DNA of 49,427 bases from Acidobacteriota bacterium (GTDB lineage: Bacteria > Acidobacteriota > Terriglobia > Bryobacterales > Bryobacteraceae). The stretch spans positions 1 through 49,427 of the forward strand of contig VFZY01000014.1 of assembly GCA_016870915.1 (NCBI GenBank). The letters are read 5' to 3'. This document shows, in pieces, positions 16,527 through 25,729 of the stretch; position 1 is the first letter of the stretch; the number at the start of each line of letters is the position of its first letter. The notes below the pieces were generated by a model. The model saw only the letters and a program-made list of their open reading frames with translations, did no database searches and was not told the DNA's origin. The position numbers were made by a program, and so were the translations under genes.

Positions 16527-19500
16527 ATGCGCGCATTCACACGCTGTCTCGGGCTGCTGACCGCCCTGGCCGCCGCCTGGGGGCAACAGGGCACCGGGAC
16601 CATTTCGGGCGTTGTGACGGATCCTCAGGATGCCGTCATCGCCGGGGCTGAGTTGCGGGTTCGCAACACCGGCACCAACTCCGTCTTCCGCGCCCGCACC
16701 AATGAGCAGGGTTTCTATACGGCGCCGGGCTTGCCCGTCGGCGATTACGAAATCACCGCCGAACTCCAGGGCTTCAAGCGCTCGGTGCGCAGCGGCATCA
16801 CGCTGCAGGTGAACCAGAACGCCCAGGTGAACGTGCGCCTCGAAGTGGGCCAGGTGGCCGAAAGGGTGGAGGTGGTGGGCGAGGCCCCTCTGGTCAACGC
16901 GGCCAACGCCACAGTGGGCGAAGTGATTGAGAATCGCCGCGTGCGCGACCTGCCGCTCAACGGCCGCGGCGCCCTGGCCCTGACGCTGCTTACCGCCGGC
17001 GTCGTTTCGAACGCGGGACCCACCAACAGCGGCTTCGGCGACCGCGGCATCCAGATCTCCTCCATCTCCATCAACGGAAGCCCCAACTCGATGAACGCCC
17101 AGATGCTCGACGGTTCGAACAACGTCCTCAGCTACGTGGGCGAGGTGGGCGTGCCCCCGGCCGTCGATGCCGTGGAAGAGTTCAAGGTGCAGAGCGGCAC
17201 CATGTCCGCCGAGTTCGGCTTCACCGCCGGCGGCACCATCAACCTGGTCACCAAGTCCGGCACCAACCAGATTCACGGGTCGCTCTATGAGTTCCTGCGC
17301 AACAACAAGTTCGACGCCCGCAACACCTTCTCCGCCGTGAACCTGCCCTTCCGCTACAACCAGTTCGGCGGAACGATCGGCGGGCCCATCCGCAAGGACC
17401 GTACCTTCGCCTTCTTCAACTACGAGAAGTACCTCTCCCGCCGCAGTTCACCGCGCATCGCCAGCATGCCCACCGCGGAGTGGCGCGGCGGCGATTTCCG
17501 CACCCTGTTCACTAACGCCGGCGCGCTCATCCCCATCTTTGACCCGGCCACCACGCGCGCCAACCCCAGCGGACCCGGCCAGGTGCGCGACCCCTTTCCG
17601 AACAACACCGTCCCGCGCAACCGTTTTGACCCCATCACACCCAAAGTGGTGGAACTCTTCCCGCTGCCCAACCGCCCGCCCCAGGACCCCTTCACCCAGG
17701 CTCGGAATTACCAGGATGCCGGGCGCGGCATCATCGATTGGGCCCAGTGGAACTTCAAGGTGGATCACCGCATCAGCCAGCGCAACTCGATGTTCGTGCG
17801 CTACACCTCTGCCCAGCATCAGCCCTCAAGCGATTCCTTCTTCACCGATCAGACCGCCGGGGCCAATCGCGCCGACGACCAGACCAACCGCAACGCCGTT
17901 GTGAGCGACACCCATACCTTCTCACCCACCCTCATCAACGATCTGCGCGTGGGGGTGATGCGCCAGAGCTTCATCTTTGTCGCCGTCAACTTCAACCAGG
18001 GCTGGCCCCGTAAACTCGGCCTGCCGTCCATCGTGCCCAACGATCAGATGCCGCTCATCAACTTCGGCTATGGAGATATCGGCGGCGGCGCGGCCGGCAA
18101 TCGCGGCAGCTTCAACTGGGACATTCAGGACATGGTGACCAAGGTCACCGGCAACCACACCCTGAAAATCGGCTACAACCACCGCATCCTCCAAGGCAGC
18201 AATCTGCAGGGCGCCGCGCTCTCCGGCAACTTCTCCTTCGGCGGCCTCACCGCCAACCCGCAGGCGCCCGCGGCCAGCGGCAACAACCTGGCGCAGTTCC
18301 TGCTGGGCGATGTCTCCTCCGCAACCATCGATCGCATTTTGGGCAACACCTGGCACGGGTTCTCCTCCAGCACTTTCCTGCAGGACGACTGGAAGATCAC
18401 CCGCCGGCTCACCCTGAACCTTGGCATCCGCTGGGACTTCCAGCAGAAACCCTATGAGCGGCACAACGGCCACATCAACTTCGACCTCAACGGCCGCGAC
18501 GCCGCGGGTTTCGCCGGCCGCACCGTCTACGCCGGCACCGACGGGCAGCCGCGCAGCTTCATGGACCAGGACTACACCGATTGGAGCCCGCGCTTCGGCT
18601 TCGCCTGGGACGTCTTCGGCCGTGGCAAGACGGTTCTCCGCGGCGGCTACGGCGTCTTCTACCCGCCTATCTTTTTCCGCAACTTTCTGGGCAACACCGC
18701 TCTGTTTTCCACCACCACCACATCCTATGTGGCCTCGAGCCCAGGCCTGCGCGCCTTCCAGTTCTCGCAGGGCTTCCCGCGAGCCCCCATCGAATCGCCG
18801 GGCGCCGCGGCCGGACCCGGAGCGCTGCTGGGCCAGGGCGTCAACATCACCGAACGCGACGGCACCACGCCCCTTACCCAGCAATGGAACCTGTCCCTGC
18901 AGCAGCAGATCGGCGAGTGGCTCTTCGATGCCACCTACGCCGGCAACAAGGGCAACCACTTCATCGCGAACAGCTACAACCTGAACGCGCTCTCACCCGA
19001 TGAACGCCTTCGCCGCGGCCGCTCTCTTCAGGATGTCGTCCCCAATCCGCTCGCCGGCCGCGTGCCCGGAGGCCTGGGCGCCGCCACTGTCACCCGCGAG
19101 CGGGCCCTGCTTCCGTATCCGCACTATCAGGGGGTGAGCATCCGCAATCCCCGGTTTGGCAACTACGTCTCCCACCAGGTGCAGATCAACGCCAAGCGCC
19201 GCATGGCCCGCGGACTGCTGGTGCACCTGGCCTACACCGGCGGCAAGAAGATCAGCGACGGTGTCGCCGTGCCGGTGGATTTTGGCGCCATCGAACAAAC
19301 CAATGAAAACGGCTTCCAGGATGGCCTCTTCAACCGCCGCATGAACCGTGCCGTCGACCCCGCCGACGTTGCCCAACGCGCCGTCATCAGCGTCCTCTAC
19401 GAACTGCCCTTCGGACCCGGCAAGGCCCTCAACCCCGGTAACATTGTGCTGCGCAAGATCGTGAGCGGCTGGCAGATCAACACCATCGGCGTGATGCAGA

Positions 19501-19916
19501 GCGGCATTCCACTCACCGTCCGCGGCGCCACCAACTTTGCCGCCGACCGCCCCAACTCAACCGGTGTCTCCTCCAAACTCGATGACCGCACGCGCGAGCG
19601 CTGGTTCAACACTCAGGCCTTTGTCAATCCGCCCGAATTCACGCTGGGCAACGTGGGCCGCACCATCCCCGACGCACGCCATCCCGGCGCCGTCAACTTC
19701 GATCTCTCGCTCATCAAGAACACCACGTTCCTCGAACGCTTCCGCGTCGAGTTCCGCGCCGAAGCGTTCAACTTCACCAATCGAGTGAACCTGGGCCTGG
19801 CCGACGACAACTTCGTCGCCGGCACCGATGGCCGCAACCGCAGTGCCACCTTCGGCACGGTCAACTCGGCCCGCGACGCGCGCATCATTCAATTCGGACT
19901 GAAGGTGATCTTCTGA
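16527..19916 (+). CDS. Oar-type TonB-dependent receptor 4
   Basis: 1129 residues with signal peptide (about 1-19, ending AWGQ), regulatory domain (about 24-115: SGVVTDPQDAVIAGAELRV, then GFYTAPGLPVG), plug (INGSPNSMNAQMLDGS, AEFGFTAGGTINLVTKSGT) and a barrel ending IIQFGLKVIF. It is divergent from the DapA-like gene, so their promoters must overlap within 38 bp. Its stop codon overlaps the proposed start of the first MFS transporter, which suggests coupling of outer- and inner-membrane transport. Codon use in the 3' half is strongly C-ending. Confidence 0.92.
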   Translation: MRAFTRCLGLLTALAAAWGQQGTGTISGVVTDPQDAVIAGAELRVRNTGTNSVFRARTNEQGFYTAPGLPVGDYEITAELQGFKRSVRSGITLQVNQNAQVNVRLEVGQVAERVEVVGEAPLVNAANATVGEVIENRRVRDLPLNGRGALALTLLTAGVVSNAGPTNSGFGDRGIQISSISINGSPNSMNAQMLDGSNNVLSYVGEVGVPPAVDAVEEFKVQSGTMSAEFGFTAGGTINLVTKSGTNQIHGSLYEFLRNNKFDARNTFSAVNLPFRYNQFGGTIGGPIRKDRTFAFFNYEKYLSRRSSPRIASMPTAEWRGGDFRTLFTNAGALIPIFDPATTRANPSGPGQVRDPFPNNTVPRNRFDPITPKVVELFPLPNRPPQDPFTQARNYQDAGRGIIDWAQWNFKVDHRISQRNSMFVRYTSAQHQPSSDSFFTDQTAGANRADDQTNRNAVVSDTHTFSPTLINDLRVGVMRQSFIFVAVNFNQGWPRKLGLPSIVPNDQMPLINFGYGDIGGGAAGNRGSFNWDIQDMVTKVTGNHTLKIGYNHRILQGSNLQGAALSGNFSFGGLTANPQAPAASGNNLAQFLLGDVSSATIDRILGNTWHGFSSSTFLQDDWKITRRLTLNLGIRWDFQQKPYERHNGHINFDLNGRDAAGFAGRTVYAGTDGQPRSFMDQDYTDWSPRFGFAWDVFGRGKTVLRGGYGVFYPPIFFRNFLGNTALFSTTTTSYVASSPGLRAFQFSQGFPRAPIESPGAAAGPGALLGQGVNITERDGTTPLTQQWNLSLQQQIGEWLFDATYAGNKGNHFIANSYNLNALSPDERLRRGRSLQDVVPNPLAGRVPGGLGAATVTRERALLPYPHYQGVSIRNPRFGNYVSHQVQINAKRRMARGLLVHLAYTGGKKISDGVAVPVDFGAIEQTNENGFQDGLFNRRMNRAVDPADVAQRAVISVLYELPFGPGKALNPGNIVLRKIVSGWQINTIGVMQSGIPLTVRGATNFAADRPNSTGVSSKLDDRTRERWFNTQAFVNPPEFTLGNVGRTIPDARHPGAVNFDLSLIKNTTFLERFRVEFRAEAFNFTNRVNLGLADDNFVAGTDGRNRSATFGTVNSARDARIIQFGLKVIF

Positions 19917-21157
19917 TTCCAGGCCTCCGCTGGTGGATCGCCGGTCTGCTCTTTCTCTCCACGGTCATCAATTACGTGGACCGGCAGGTGCTCTCCGTCG
20001 CCGCCCCCATCATCACCCGTGAACTGAACCTGTCACCCAGCCAGTACGCCGCCATCCTCAACGCGTTCCTTATCGCCTACACCGTCATGTACGTGGGTTC
20101 GGGCCTCCTGGTGGACCGCTGGGGCACCCGCCGGGCCCTCGCCGCGTTCGTCGCGTGGTGGTCCGTCAGCAACATGCTCCACGCCTTCGCCCGCTCAGCC
20201 ATGCAGTTGGGCGCGTTCCGCCTGCTGCTTGGCATCGGCGAACCGGGCAACTTCATGGCTGCGGCCCGCGTGGTTTCCGAATGGTACCCGGCGCGCGAAC
20301 GCGCCTTCGTGCACGGCCTGGTGCAGGCCGGCGCCAGCGTGGGCGCCGTCATTGCTCCGCCGCTCATCGTCTGGCTGATCGAGGTCTATGACTGGCGCAT
20401 GGCGTTCACGCTCACCGGCGCTCTGGGAGTGGTGTGGCTGGCGGCATGGCTTCTCATCTTCCATCAACCCGGCCGACATCCCCGCATCACGCCCCAGGAG
20501 CTGGCGCTCACCCCGCCGCCTGAGGCAACTCCGCGCGGAAATACCTTCAAGGCTTGGGCCGGCCTGCTCCGCTATCGCGAAACCTGGGGCCTCATGCTCG
20601 GCCGGTTCTTCTCGGACCCGGTCTGGTGGTTCTACCTCTTCTGGCTCCCCAAGTTCCTCTCAGATCAGCGCGGCTTCACCATGAACGACATCGCGCTGCT
20701 CGCCTGGCTGCCCTACCTCGCCGCCGACATTGGCGCCATCGCCGGCGGCATCCTCTCCGGCTTTCTGGTCAAGCGCGGCCGCACGGAACTGGGCGCCCGC
20801 CGCCTCGGCATGTGGCCGTTCGCCTTGTTGATGCCGCTCAGTTGCCTCATCGCCTTCACCGATTCCCGGCTCATCACCATGGCCGTCATCTGCACCGTGA
20901 CCTTTGCCCACATGGCCTGGAAGACCAACATCATGACCGTGACCAATGATCTTTATCCAGCGGGCGTGGTGGGGTCCGTGGCCGGCATCGTCGCTTTCGG
21001 CAATGGCCTGGGCGGCGCGCTCTTCACCTGGTTCACCGGTTGGGTGGTTGAGCACCACTCCTACAACGCCATCTTCATCATCATGGGCTTTCTCCACCCG
21101 TTGGCGTTTTTGATCTTTCGTTGGTTGGTCCGCAACCCCCTTCCGCGGACAATCTAA
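19913..21157 (+). CDS. MFS transporter, hexuronate/acid-sugar (ExuT) type, non-ATG start
   Basis: Twelve-helix inner-membrane transporter of the anion:cation symporter group, close to ExuT: WWIAGLLFLSTVINYVDRQ is the typical first helix, and GEPGNFMAA with WYPARERA follows. The first canonical start in frame is GTG at 19976 (codon V of the YVDRQ motif), which would remove most of helix 1. The frame is open upstream. AAGGTG (19902-19907) is a ribosome site 5 nt before CTG at 19913 and 8 nt before ATT at 19916. I therefore place the start at 19913, giving about 414 residues, overlapping the receptor stop. Acid-sugar or carboxylate uptake is inferred from family and context. Confidence 0.87.
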   Translation: MIPGLRWWIAGLLFLSTVINYVDRQVLSVAAPIITRELNLSPSQYAAILNAFLIAYTVMYVGSGLLVDRWGTRRALAAFVAWWSVSNMLHAFARSAMQLGAFRLLLGIGEPGNFMAAARVVSEWYPARERAFVHGLVQAGASVGAVIAPPLIVWLIEVYDWRMAFTLTGALGVVWLAAWLLIFHQPGRHPRITPQELALTPPPEATPRGNTFKAWAGLLRYRETWGLMLGRFFSDPVWWFYLFWLPKFLSDQRGFTMNDIALLAWLPYLAADIGAIAGGILSGFLVKRGRTELGARRLGMWPFALLMPLSCLIAFTDSRLITMAVICTVTFAHMAWKTNIMTVTNDLYPAGVVGSVAGIVAFGNGLGGALFTWFTGWVVEHHSYNAIFIIMGFLHPLAFLIFRWLVRNPLPRTI

Positions 21158-21516
21158 ATTAAGTACATGTCGCGGGCATTCATTGCGTCTACCGAAATCG
21201 ACCTGGCTCCCTATCGCGATAAGGCCCGCGACGGGGCCATCGCCAGGGGCTGATGCCCGTAATGAGTGAATGTTTCTCCGGCGGCGACCGTCAAACAGAC
21301 AACGTCCGTCGGCATTTACCCTCAGGGAGCCATACGAGACGAGCAGAGTGCTCCGCGGTAGTTCCTGGGCCTTCGATTCCAGGAACCTCGACGCTTCGGT
21401 CCGCGGCAGGAGCCGGCTTGGCGGCAGGGTCGTCAGCTTCGGGTTCCGGTGCGTCCGTGGGATCTGATTCCAACCCTCCAACCTGACCCTCCGCCCACCG
21501 CGTGGTACCTTGTGTT
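21158..21516. other. Intergenic stretch between the two MFS genes
   Basis: About 360 bp with no convincing gene. An ATG at 21167 opens a 28-codon frame (MSRAFIASTEIDLAPYRDKA..., stop at 21253) without a ribosome site, perhaps a remnant. Positions 21361-21368 and 21379-21386 form a perfect 8-bp inverted repeat (GTTCCTGG / CCAGGAAC) around a 10-nt loop, without a T-tract. TACCTT at 21506-21511 could be a -10 element for the downstream MFS gene. Confidence 0.5.
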
Positions 21517-22770
21517 GTGCCCGGCCCGCTTCCTCCCCTCCACCGCCAGGTCCGCTGGTGGATCCTCACTGCCCTCTTCCTCGCCACCGTCATCAACTTC
21601 GTCGACCGCCAGGCCCTCTCCGTCGCCGCCCCACTCCTGCGCGACCAGTTCCGCCTCTCCAACCAGGACTACGGCTTCATCGTCTCCGCCTTCATGTTCG
21701 GCATGCTCACCGCCGAATTCCCCATGGGCTGGATCATGGACCGCTTCGGCGTCCGCCGAGGCTTCTCCTTCGCCATCCTCTGGTGGTCCCTGGCCAACGC
21801 CATGCACGCCTTCGGGTCCAGCCGCCTGCAGTTCGCCGCCCTGCGCTACTGGCTGGGCACCGGCGAATGCGGCAACTTCTCCGGCGGCATGAAAGTGGTC
21901 GCCCAGTGGTTCCCCCCGCACGAGCGCGCCTTGGCCACCGGCATCTTCAACGGCGGAGCCATGGTGGGCAGCGTCATCGCCCTGCCCCTGCTCTCGTTCC
22001 TCATCGTGAACTACGGCTGGCGCGCCAGCTTCCTGGTGCCCAGCCTGTTCGGCTTCGTCTGGGTGCTGCTCTGGCTCAAGGTGTACCACCCGCCCACCGA
22101 GCACCCCCGCGTCACACCCGCCGAACTTCAGCACATCGCCGGTCCGCCCGCAGGGCCCATGCCGCGCAATCGAACCCTGCTCCGCCACCCTCAGGTCTGG
22201 GGTCTCATGCTCTCGCGCTTCTTCATCGGACCCGTGGTTCAGTTCTACATCTTCTGGACGCCCGAATTTCTCTTCCGCCAGCACGGCCTCAACATCCGTG
22301 AAATCGGCCTGTTCGGCTGGCTGCCTTTCCTGTTTGGCGATATCGGCAGCGTCGGCGGCGGCTGGCTCGCCGGCTGGCTCATGCGCCGCGGCATGCCGCT
22401 GGAGCGCGCCCGCCGTCTCACCATGGGTATCGGCGCCGCTTGCTGTCTCCTCAGCGTTGCCGTGGTTCTATCCCAATCCGCCGGCGCCGCCATCGCCTTC
22501 ATCTGCCTGGTGCTTGCCGGCCACACCTGTCTTTCCGCCAACATGTTCGCCGCCATCGCGGACCTCATGCCGCCCGCCGCCGCCGGGCGCGCCACCGGGC
22601 TCACCGGCATCGCGGGCGGGCTCTCCGGCATGGCCTTCCCCATCCTCACCGGCTACCTGGTCGACAAGGTCTCCTACACGCCGGTGTTCATCCTCGCCTC
22701 CCTCATGCCGCTCATCGGAACCGTCCTGCTCTTCGCCCTGGGACGCGGCCTGAAACGGGTGGCACTGTGA
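21517..22770 (+). CDS. MFS transporter, hexuronate/acid-sugar (ExuT) type, second copy
   Basis: About 417 residues and a paralogue of the previous transporter: RWWILTALFLATVINFVDRQ in helix 1, then GTGECGNFSGGMKVV and WFPPHERALA. GTG at 21502 and GTG at 21517 are both possible starts. TACCTT (21506-21511) ends 5 nt before 21517, so a leaderless message from 21517 is likely. Its stop overlaps the nucleoside hydrolase start (GTGA, 4 bp), giving tight translational coupling. The substrate is not readable; acidic sugars or related carboxylates are usual for the group, while the coupled hydrolase hints at a riboside or ribose-derived compound. Confidence 0.9.
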   Translation: MPGPLPPLHRQVRWWILTALFLATVINFVDRQALSVAAPLLRDQFRLSNQDYGFIVSAFMFGMLTAEFPMGWIMDRFGVRRGFSFAILWWSLANAMHAFGSSRLQFAALRYWLGTGECGNFSGGMKVVAQWFPPHERALATGIFNGGAMVGSVIALPLLSFLIVNYGWRASFLVPSLFGFVWVLLWLKVYHPPTEHPRVTPAELQHIAGPPAGPMPRNRTLLRHPQVWGLMLSRFFIGPVVQFYIFWTPEFLFRQHGLNIREIGLFGWLPFLFGDIGSVGGGWLAGWLMRRGMPLERARRLTMGIGAACCLLSVAVVLSQSAGAAIAFICLVLAGHTCLSANMFAAIADLMPPAAAGRATGLTGIAGGLSGMAFPILTGYLVDKVSYTPVFILASLMPLIGTVLLFALGRGLKRVAL

Positions 22771-23717
22771 CCCGTCGCCAACTCCTCACCATGCCCCTCA
22801 TGGCCCAGGATGGCGCCCAACCCGTCCTGCTCGATCACGACGGCGGCATGCCCGACGACTATCTCGCCACCGCGCTGGTGGCCGGCATGGCCAACGTCGA
22901 TCTGCTCGGTGTCGTGGTCACCCCGGCCGATTGCGAAATCCGCCCGGCCGTGCTCGCCACGCGCCGCCTGCTGCCGCTTGCCGGCCGGCCCCGCGTCCCT
23001 GTGGCGCCAAGCACGGTGCGTCCCGTGAACCCGTTCCCCGAACCCTGGCGCCGCTCCTCGCGCCGCATGCCGCCGCTGCTGGATCGCCGCGCGCAGGCGC
23101 CTCTGGCCGGCTTCCCGGGCCAGCAATTCCTCGCCCGGCAACTGGAACTGGCCACCGCCCCGGTCACCCTCGCCGTCACGGGCCCCCTTTCCACCATCGC
23201 CGCCGCACTCGCCCTGAACCCCGCCGTGGAAAAGAAAATCCGCCGCATCCTCTGGATGGGCGGCGCAATCGATGTGCCCGGCAATGTAGTTGAGCCCGGC
23301 CATGACGGCTCCGCCGAGTGGAACGTCTACTGGGATCCCCCGGCCGCCGCCGCCCTCTGGCGCACCGCCATCCCCATCCTGATGTGCCCGCTTGACATCA
23401 CCAACAGCGTGCCGCTCACCAGGGACTTCCTGAACCGGCTCAAATCGCTGACCAGCTTCCCCATCGCCGCGCTCGCACATCGGGCCTATGACACCTCAGC
23501 CGGCGACGGAGAACTTTACTTCTGGGACTTGCTCACCGTGGCATGGCTCGCCCGGCCGGACCTGTTTTCGATCCGCACCGTGGAGACGGAGATTGTGACG
23601 GAAGGCCCAAGCCAGGGGCGTACCCGCCGCGCAACGTCAGGCCGGCGCGTGGATGTGCTGCACCAGGTGGATCGCGAGGCGTTCTACAAGTGGCTGCTCA
23701 GTGCGTGGTCGAAATAG
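22767..23717 (+). CDS. Inosine-uridine nucleoside hydrolase family protein
   Basis: 316 residues of the nucleoside hydrolase fold, which cleaves the N-glycosidic bond of ribonucleosides using a bound calcium ion. The signature is DHDGGMPDD (D23-D31), the metal-binding Asp cluster. The later motifs VTGPLSTIAAAL, RRILWMGGAI and DGSAEWNVYWDP match family positions, and the C-terminal GDGELYFWDLL carries the last Asp ligand. The GTG at 22767 overlaps the MFS stop by 4 bp. The N-terminus TRRQLLTMPLMAQ resembles a very short or degraded Tat signal, so periplasmic location is possible but unproven. The stop faces the convergent aldo/keto reductase across 12 bp. Confidence 0.9.
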   Translation: MTRRQLLTMPLMAQDGAQPVLLDHDGGMPDDYLATALVAGMANVDLLGVVVTPADCEIRPAVLATRRLLPLAGRPRVPVAPSTVRPVNPFPEPWRRSSRRMPPLLDRRAQAPLAGFPGQQFLARQLELATAPVTLAVTGPLSTIAAALALNPAVEKKIRRILWMGGAIDVPGNVVEPGHDGSAEWNVYWDPPAAAALWRTAIPILMCPLDITNSVPLTRDFLNRLKSLTSFPIAALAHRAYDTSAGDGELYFWDLLTVAWLARPDLFSIRTVETEIVTEGPSQGRTRRATSGRRVDVLHQVDREAFYKWLLSAWSK

Positions 23718-23729
23718 CCCAGACCGGAC

Positions 23730-24638
23730 TTAGCCGTTCAGCGCGGTGTTGATCCGGCTGATCGCCTCGTCCACTTCCGCCGTGGACTTGAACCCGATGG
23801 TCACCGCATCCACCAGGCCCGACCGGAACACCTTGTTCACCGCCGCTTGCCGGTCGTCGGGATTCGTGAAACGCCCCTCGCCGATCAGCTTCATGCCGAT
23901 GACCCCAGTTCCCTGGCCGTGAACAGCCTTGACGTGCGAGAACACCTCCTGCACATCGCCCGGATCCTCATTCACGTCGTTCAGGTTGTCCATGCGCGTA
24001 CCGTTGTGGTTGGTGCGCATCAACGCCACCTCCAGCCACTTGTTGCCCGGAAAAGCCCGGATGGGCCGCAGCCCATGCGCCGAGGCGCCATGCGAGAGAA
24101 CGATCTTCTTCTGCTTGGCTTCCGAAATCACGTCGCGCAAGGCTTCCAGCTCAGTGGGCCAGTTCCCGCTGCGAACGCCGTGGATCAGAAGAATATCGAA
24201 GTACTCGGACTGCAACTCACGCCGCAGCCGGTCAATGCTGGCCTGCGGGTTGTTCGGTTCACGGAAGTTGAACTTCGTCATCAGGCGGTAGCTGTCGCGA
24301 GGCAAGCCCTTCAAAGCTTCACCCAACATCACCTGCATGCCAGCGTAACGGTCCGCCGTCTCAAAGAACCGGACCCCCTGGTCGTAGGCATGGCGCACCA
24401 GACGGGTGAACGCCTGCTGGCCAAGTTCACGCTGAATCCGGCCCCCATTCGTGCCCGTGCCAAGGGCAAGCCGTGTCACCTTTATCCCTGTGTTTCCCAA
24501 CGGCACAAGGTCCGTCGCGGCGCGCTTGGCGCCCAGAAGCGGCGCAGCGGCAACGGCGCCGGTGGCGGTAAGAACGCCGCGCAAGAAGCCGCGGCGGCTC
24601 AGTCCGGTGAAGCGTCCGGTTTTCGGGCAAATCGACAT
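23730..24638 (-). CDS. Tat-exported aldo/keto reductase
   Basis: 302 residues. A twin-arginine signal (LSRRGFLRGVLTATGAVAAAP, about 13-33) is followed by an aldo/keto reductase TIM barrel. The tetrad reads E93 (in FFETADRY, where Asp is usual), Y98, K122 (MTKF) and H153 (LLIHGV). Asp-to-Glu is conservative, but activity should not be assumed. C-terminal GVIGMKLIGEGRF and VDAVTIGFKS are typical of the exported Acidobacteria/Planctomycetes group. The ribosome site is strong (GGGAGG, about 5 nt before ATG). The 140-bp gap to the upstream gene suggests its own promoter. Confidence 0.9.
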   Translation of the reverse strand: MSICPKTGRFTGLSRRGFLRGVLTATGAVAAAPLLGAKRAATDLVPLGNTGIKVTRLALGTGTNGGRIQRELGQQAFTRLVRHAYDQGVRFFETADRYAGMQVMLGEALKGLPRDSYRLMTKFNFREPNNPQASIDRLRRELQSEYFDILLIHGVRSGNWPTELEALRDVISEAKQKKIVLSHGASAHGLRPIRAFPGNKWLEVALMRTNHNGTRMDNLNDVNEDPGDVQEVFSHVKAVHGQGTGVIGMKLIGEGRFTNPDDRQAAVNKVFRSGLVDAVTIGFKSTAEVDEAISRINTALNG

Positions 24639-24778
24639 GAAACCTCCCTCGGCCCGGCATCAATGACCGAACCTTCGACCTACCGTATCACACTCACCAA
24701 GTCTCTGCCGCCCATGGCAGCCCGAGATCAGTCATTGCCGTTGGGGGAGCTCTCTATGCCTGAGGCGAGCGTCTTCCC

Positions 24779-25726
24779 TCACAGCGTAGCCAGAAAATCC
24801 AGGTCCACATTACCGCCGGATATCACGACTCCCACGCGCCCTAACCCCGCCGGCAACTTCCCAGCCAACACTGCCGCCGCCGCCACCGCGCCGCTCGGTT
24901 CAACCACCATCTTCATCCGCGTCAGGAAGAACCGCATCGCTTCCCGGATCTCTTCCTCGGTCACCAGCAGAATATCTTCCACATTCCGCTGAATAATGGG
25001 AAACGTAATCGCTCCCGGCATCGGCGACCGCAACCCGTCCGCGATCGTCTCCGGCGGCGAAATGCCCACCCGCTCGCCCTTCCGGAACGAAAGCCATGTA
25101 TCGTTGCCCAGCTCCGGCTCCGCCCCAAAAATCCGCGTTCGCGGCGACATCGCCCGAGCCGCGATACTCGACCCCGACATCAACCCGCCGCCGCCCAGAC
25201 ACACCACCAGCGCATCCAACCCGGGCACCTCTTCAATCAGCTCACGAACCGCCGTGCCCTGACCGGCAATGATCAGCGGATGATCGAACGGAGGCACCAG
25301 CACAGCGCCCGTCTCCTGTGAAATGCGACGTCCAATCGCCTCGCGATCCTCGCGCATCCGGTCATACACCACAACGTTGGCGCCCTGCGCCCGCGTGGCC
25401 GCCAACTTCGACTTCGGGGCATCATCGGGCATCACCAGCGTCGCCGCCGCGCCCACCGAACGCGCCGCAATCGCCACGGCCTGTGCATGATTGCCCGACG
25501 AGAACGCCACCACGCCGCGTGCCCGCTCCTCACCGCTCAAAGAGAAAATGAAGTTCGAAGCCCCGCGAATCTTGAATGCTCCGCCGCGCTGAAAGTTCTC
25601 GCACTTGAAAAACGCCTCCATCCCCGTGCGATCCGTGAATGTGCGCGACGTCAGCACTGGAGTGCGATGCGCAATGGGAGCGATGCGGGCCGCGGCGGCC
25701 TCGATTTGCGAATAGGTGACCGTCAT
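24779..25726 (-). CDS. Threonine/serine dehydratase-like PLP enzyme
   Basis: 315 residues of fold-type II PLP enzymes. K52 in FQRGGAFKIRGA binds PLP, SSGNH (76-80) holds the cofactor, GGGGLMSG is the phosphate-binding loop and VISGGNVDLD closes the active site. It lacks the C-terminal ACT domains of biosynthetic IlvA, so it is a catabolic threonine/serine deaminase or serine racemase type; these cannot be separated by eye. Its start is 3 bp from the stop of the upstream 2-hydroxyacid dehydrogenase, so the two are co-transcribed. Together they could handle 2-keto and 2-hydroxy acids. Confidence 0.9.
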   Translation of the reverse strand: MTVTYSQIEAAAARIAPIAHRTPVLTSRTFTDRTGMEAFFKCENFQRGGAFKIRGASNFIFSLSGEERARGVVAFSSGNHAQAVAIAARSVGAAATLVMPDDAPKSKLAATRAQGANVVVYDRMREDREAIGRRISQETGAVLVPPFDHPLIIAGQGTAVRELIEEVPGLDALVVCLGGGGLMSGSSIAARAMSPRTRIFGAEPELGNDTWLSFRKGERVGISPPETIADGLRSPMPGAITFPIIQRNVEDILLVTEEEIREAMRFFLTRMKMVVEPSGAVAAAAVLAGKLPAGLGRVGVVISGGNVDLDFLATL

Positions 25727-25729
25727 GGC

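Noticed and set aside
21167-21253. A 28-residue peptide gene between the MFS genes
   Set aside because: No ribosome site, no known family and too short to separate from chance.
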